Of a stretch of DNA of 8,227 nt, positions 6,393 to 8,227 are shown in pieces (within the stretch, counting starts at the first letter, position 1; each line of letters begins with the position of its first letter). Below the pieces are notes generated by a model. The model was not told where the DNA came from, ran no database searches, and saw nothing but the letters and a program-made list of their open reading frames with translations. The DNA comes from an uncultured Flavobacteriales bacterium (GTDB lineage: Bacteria > Bacteroidota > Bacteroidia > Flavobacteriales > CALTNV01). The position numbers and the translations under genes are program-made. Location: NCBI GenBank assembly GCA_943845485.1, contig CALTNV010000036.1, forward strand, positions 1-8,227. The letters run 5' to 3'.

Positions 6393-7412
6393 TTGAAAAA
6401 CTTCAATTTTAATAATTTAAAAAAAAGAGCTCATTATAATGTTGAAAGCATTTACAATGGTTTAGTTAATAGTAATGTACAGTTTTTAAGTTCTGCAATA
6501 ACTTTAATAGAGAGCGAATCTGAACAACAAATAAATGATGCAAAAGCTCTAACAAACTTATGCTTACAGCAAAAGAAAGATAGCTTACGAATTGCAATTA
6601 GTGGTATTCCTGGAGTAGGAAAATCTACATTTATAGATCAATTAGGGCGAGTTTTTATCGAAAAAGGTCATAAAGTAGCAGTATTAGCAATAGACCCTAC
6701 AAGTGAAGAAAATAACGGAAGTATTTTAGGTGATAAAACTAGGATGACTTTCTTAAGTACCCATAAAAATGCTTTTATAAGACCTAGCGCAACTGGTAAA
6801 AATCTAGGAGGAGTTGGAAAAAAAACAAGAGAGACAATACAATTATGTGAAACTGCTGGGTATGATATTATTATTATTGAAACTGTAGGTGTTGGTCAAT
6901 CAGAAACTTATGTTAAAAACATGACTGACTTATTCATTTTATTAACCTTACCAAATGCAGGTGATGAACTTCAAGGAATTAAAAGGGGTATTATGGAGTC
7001 TGCGGACTTAATACTGGTTAATAAATGTACTGATCATCCAGAAAAAGCAAAGATAACAAGTCAACAAATAAAAAATGCTTTACACTTTTTTCCTTTAAAA
7101 GAATCTAAAATTATTACTTCTGTAATTCAAATTAATAGCCTACCTGCTTTTAACATTAATATAGTTTATCAATCTTTACTAAAATTAAAAAAAGAGCTAA
7201 CATTAAATGGATATTTTAAACAAAATAGAACATCTCAATTAAGTTATTGGTTAAGAGAAAATATCCAGCAGGAATTACTTCAAGATTTTTTTAATAATAC
7301 TGAAATTCAAAAAAAATATAAATCATTCTTAAACAAGATAAAAGAAACAAAAGAGAGTCCATATACTATGGCGAAACAATTAATAAAAATATATAAAGAT
7401 GGAAATAGTTGA
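6393..7412 (+). CDS. meaB: MeaB/ArgK-type G3E GTPase (methylmalonyl-CoA mutase chaperone family), TTG start
   Basis: MeaB-type P-loop GTPases protect and gate cofactor loading of adenosylcobalamin-dependent mutases. The 339-residue protein matches the family. It has an N-terminal helical part with ITLIES (36-41), Walker A GIPGVGKS at 71-78, LAIDPTS at 98-104, GSILGDKTRM at 109-118, GKNLGGVGKKTRE at 135-147, and the ETVGVGQSE switch at 163-171, all hallmarks. The guanine-recognition NKxD motif reads NKCTD at 210-214, with the Asp one position late. TTG at 6393-6395 is the only sensible start: the frame's stop lies three codons upstream, there is no ATG in between, and the next Met is after Walker A. 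The mutase itself is not in the window, so the partner is unknown. The 3' end overlaps the S4 gene by 14 bp, implying coupled translation. Confidence 0.92.
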   Translation: MKNFNFNNLKKRAHYNVESIYNGLVNSNVQFLSSAITLIESESEQQINDAKALTNLCLQQKKDSLRIAISGIPGVGKSTFIDQLGRVFIEKGHKVAVLAIDPTSEENNGSILGDKTRMTFLSTHKNAFIRPSATGKNLGGVGKKTRETIQLCETAGYDIIIIETVGVGQSETYVKNMTDLFILLTLPNAGDELQGIKRGIMESADLILVNKCTDHPEKAKITSQQIKNALHFFPLKESKIITSVIQINSLPAFNINIVYQSLLKLKKELTLNGYFKQNRTSQLSYWLRENIQQELLQDFFNNTEIQKKYKSFLNKIKETKESPYTMAKQLIKIYKDGNS

Positions 7413-7617
7413 GTTTACCTTGCAAGAAGGACAAGAATATATAGAGTTATATAAATTATTAAAAGCTATACAAGTAATAGATTCTGGCGGAAGAGCTAAA
7501 TTGATTATTGATAATGAGGAAGTTATTTTGAATGAAGAAATTGAAACCAGAAAAAGAAAAAAAATTGTAACTGGTGATATCATAGAAGTTTTTGACACAA
7601 AAATCATTGTCAAATAA
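7399..7617 (+). CDS. Small S4-domain RNA-binding protein (YaaA/YbcJ-like)
   Basis: A 72-residue stand-alone S4 domain, probably cytoplasmic and RNA-binding. It opens with the family's EYIELYKLLKAIQVIDSGGRAK at 13-34, matching the canonical IxLxxLLKxxxxxxSGGxAK. It then has LNEEIETRKRKKIVTGDIIEV at 44-64, matching the xVNGExETRKRxKLxxGD motif, with Glu46 replacing the usual Gly. Basic residues 51-55 (RKRKK) form the likely RNA-contact patch. The exact RNA target of this family is not something I can state. The ATG lies inside the 3' end of the meaB-like gene (14-bp overlap), so translation is probably coupled. An opposite-strand reading frame of 77 codons over the same bases lacks any family match and is a shadow. 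Confidence 0.92.
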   Translation: MEIVEFTLQEGQEYIELYKLLKAIQVIDSGGRAKLIIDNEEVILNEEIETRKRKKIVTGDIIEVFDTKIIVK

Positions 7618-7632
7618 TATTAGTGTCCGATT

Positions 7633-8227
7633 ATGAAAGCTTTTTATACTATATTTTTATTAATCATTCTAACATCTTGTAAAACAAACTATCAAAATAT
7701 TACAATAGATATAGGAGACAGTAAAACAGGACCTGAAGAACCTGCAATTTTAATAAATAAAAAAAACAAAAATGAGATAATTGCAGCTTCAAATATTAAA
7801 AACATATACCATTCTAGTGATGGTGGTTTAACTTGGGTTAAATCAAAACAGGAAAGTTCTTTAGGGGTATTTGGAGATCCAATTTTAATTTCAGACACAA
7901 ATGGAAATGCTTACCACTTTCATTTATCAAATCCATCAGGGAACGGATGGTCTGATGAAGACATATTAGACAGAATCGTTATACAAAAATCTTCTGATTT
8001 TAGTTTAAATTTTGACAATGGTAATTCAATAGGCCTTAACCCTCCTAAAGACCAAGATAAACAATGGGCACATTGCAATCCAAATACAAACGTGATTCAT
8101 GTTGCTTGGACCGAATTTGATAAATATGGAAGTAAAAACGCCGAAGATAAAAGTAGAATTTTATATAGTTTTTTTGACCAAAATAAATGGTCAACACCAA
8201 TACAATTAAATCAAAAAGAAGGTTTTT
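7633..8227 (+). CDS. Sialidase/BNR-repeat-like lipoprotein, 3' part cut off
   Basis: The first 198 codons of a gene that continues past the right edge. It starts with a lipoprotein signal, lipobox LTSC at 13-16 (C16 lipid-attached), so it is probably anchored in the outer membrane or on the surface. HSSDGGLTW at 60-68 is a clear Asp-box (SxDxGxTW) of BNR/sialidase beta-propellers. GDPILISDTNGNAYHFHLS at 81-99 and DKQWAHCNPNTNVIHVAWTEF at 142-162 look like successive propeller blades with the DP...D.nGn.Y and DK.W patterns of the exo-alpha-sialidase superfamily. Active-site Arg and Tyr residues of true sialidases cannot be judged from this fragment, so substrate and activity are open; many such lipoproteins are non-enzymatic propellers. 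It starts 15 bp after the S4 gene. The ATG is the only start giving a complete lipoprotein signal. Confidence 0.85.
   Translation, partial: MKAFYTIFLLIILTSCKTNYQNITIDIGDSKTGPEEPAILINKKNKNEIIAASNIKNIYHSSDGGLTWVKSKQESSLGVFGDPILISDTNGNAYHFHLSNPSGNGWSDEDILDRIVIQKSSDFSLNFDNGNSIGLNPPKDQDKQWAHCNPNTNVIHVAWTEFDKYGSKNAEDKSRILYSFFDQNKWSTPIQLNQKEGF

Noticed and set aside
7380..7613. Open frame of 77 codons on the minus strand over the S4 gene
   Set aside because: The plus strand there encodes a clear S4 domain with translational overlap to meaB; the antisense product matches nothing.
7692..7898. Open frame of 68 codons on the minus strand over the sialidase-like gene
   Set aside because: The plus frame has a lipobox and an Asp-box and stays open to the edge; the antisense frame is a by-product.

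Overview
The window is AT-rich DNA, with third positions almost always A or T. It most likely comes from a Bacteroidota bacterium, probably a flavobacterium-like one. Four things point there: a bacillithiol synthase gene (bshA) ending in the window's left edge; a GH3 plus serine-hydrolase fusion whose signal peptide ends in the phylum-typical S|Q junction; short A-rich leaders without clear Shine-Dalgarno sequences; and several lipoproteins with a short signal and an early Cys. No tRNA, rRNA, CRISPR array, insertion sequence or phage gene was seen. No gene-free stretch exceeds 80 bases.

Left half, minus strand, read right to left: aroK (shikimate kinase), a 76-bp gap with a small hairpin, an exported 968-residue protein joining a NagZ-type beta-N-acetylglucosaminidase to an AmiE/beta-lactamase-like serine hydrolase, then after 6 bp bshA, which runs off the left edge. 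The fusion looks like a two-step peptidoglycan (muropeptide) trimming enzyme.

Right half, plus strand: six tightly packed genes starting from a 60-bp divergent spacer that holds a strong dyad. In order they are a polytopic membrane protein of unknown function with glycosyltransferase-like (GT-C) features, an amidohydrolase-like lipoprotein that has lost its metal site and most of its barrel, ybaB (nucleoid-associated protein), a MeaB/ArgK-type G3E GTPase with a TTG start, a small S4-domain RNA-binding protein, and the first 198 codons of a sialidase-like BNR lipoprotein that runs off the right edge. Overlaps of 31 and 14 bp and gaps of 4, 9 and 15 bp suggest one transcription unit, although the functions are mixed.

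Most genes are ordinary. The parts most worth a second look are the shrunken amidohydrolase-like lipoprotein (a probable pseudoenzyme), its overlap with the membrane gene across a run of nine A residues, the NagZ-AmiE-like fusion, the dyad in the divergent spacer, and the altered guanine-recognition motif in the MeaB-like GTPase.
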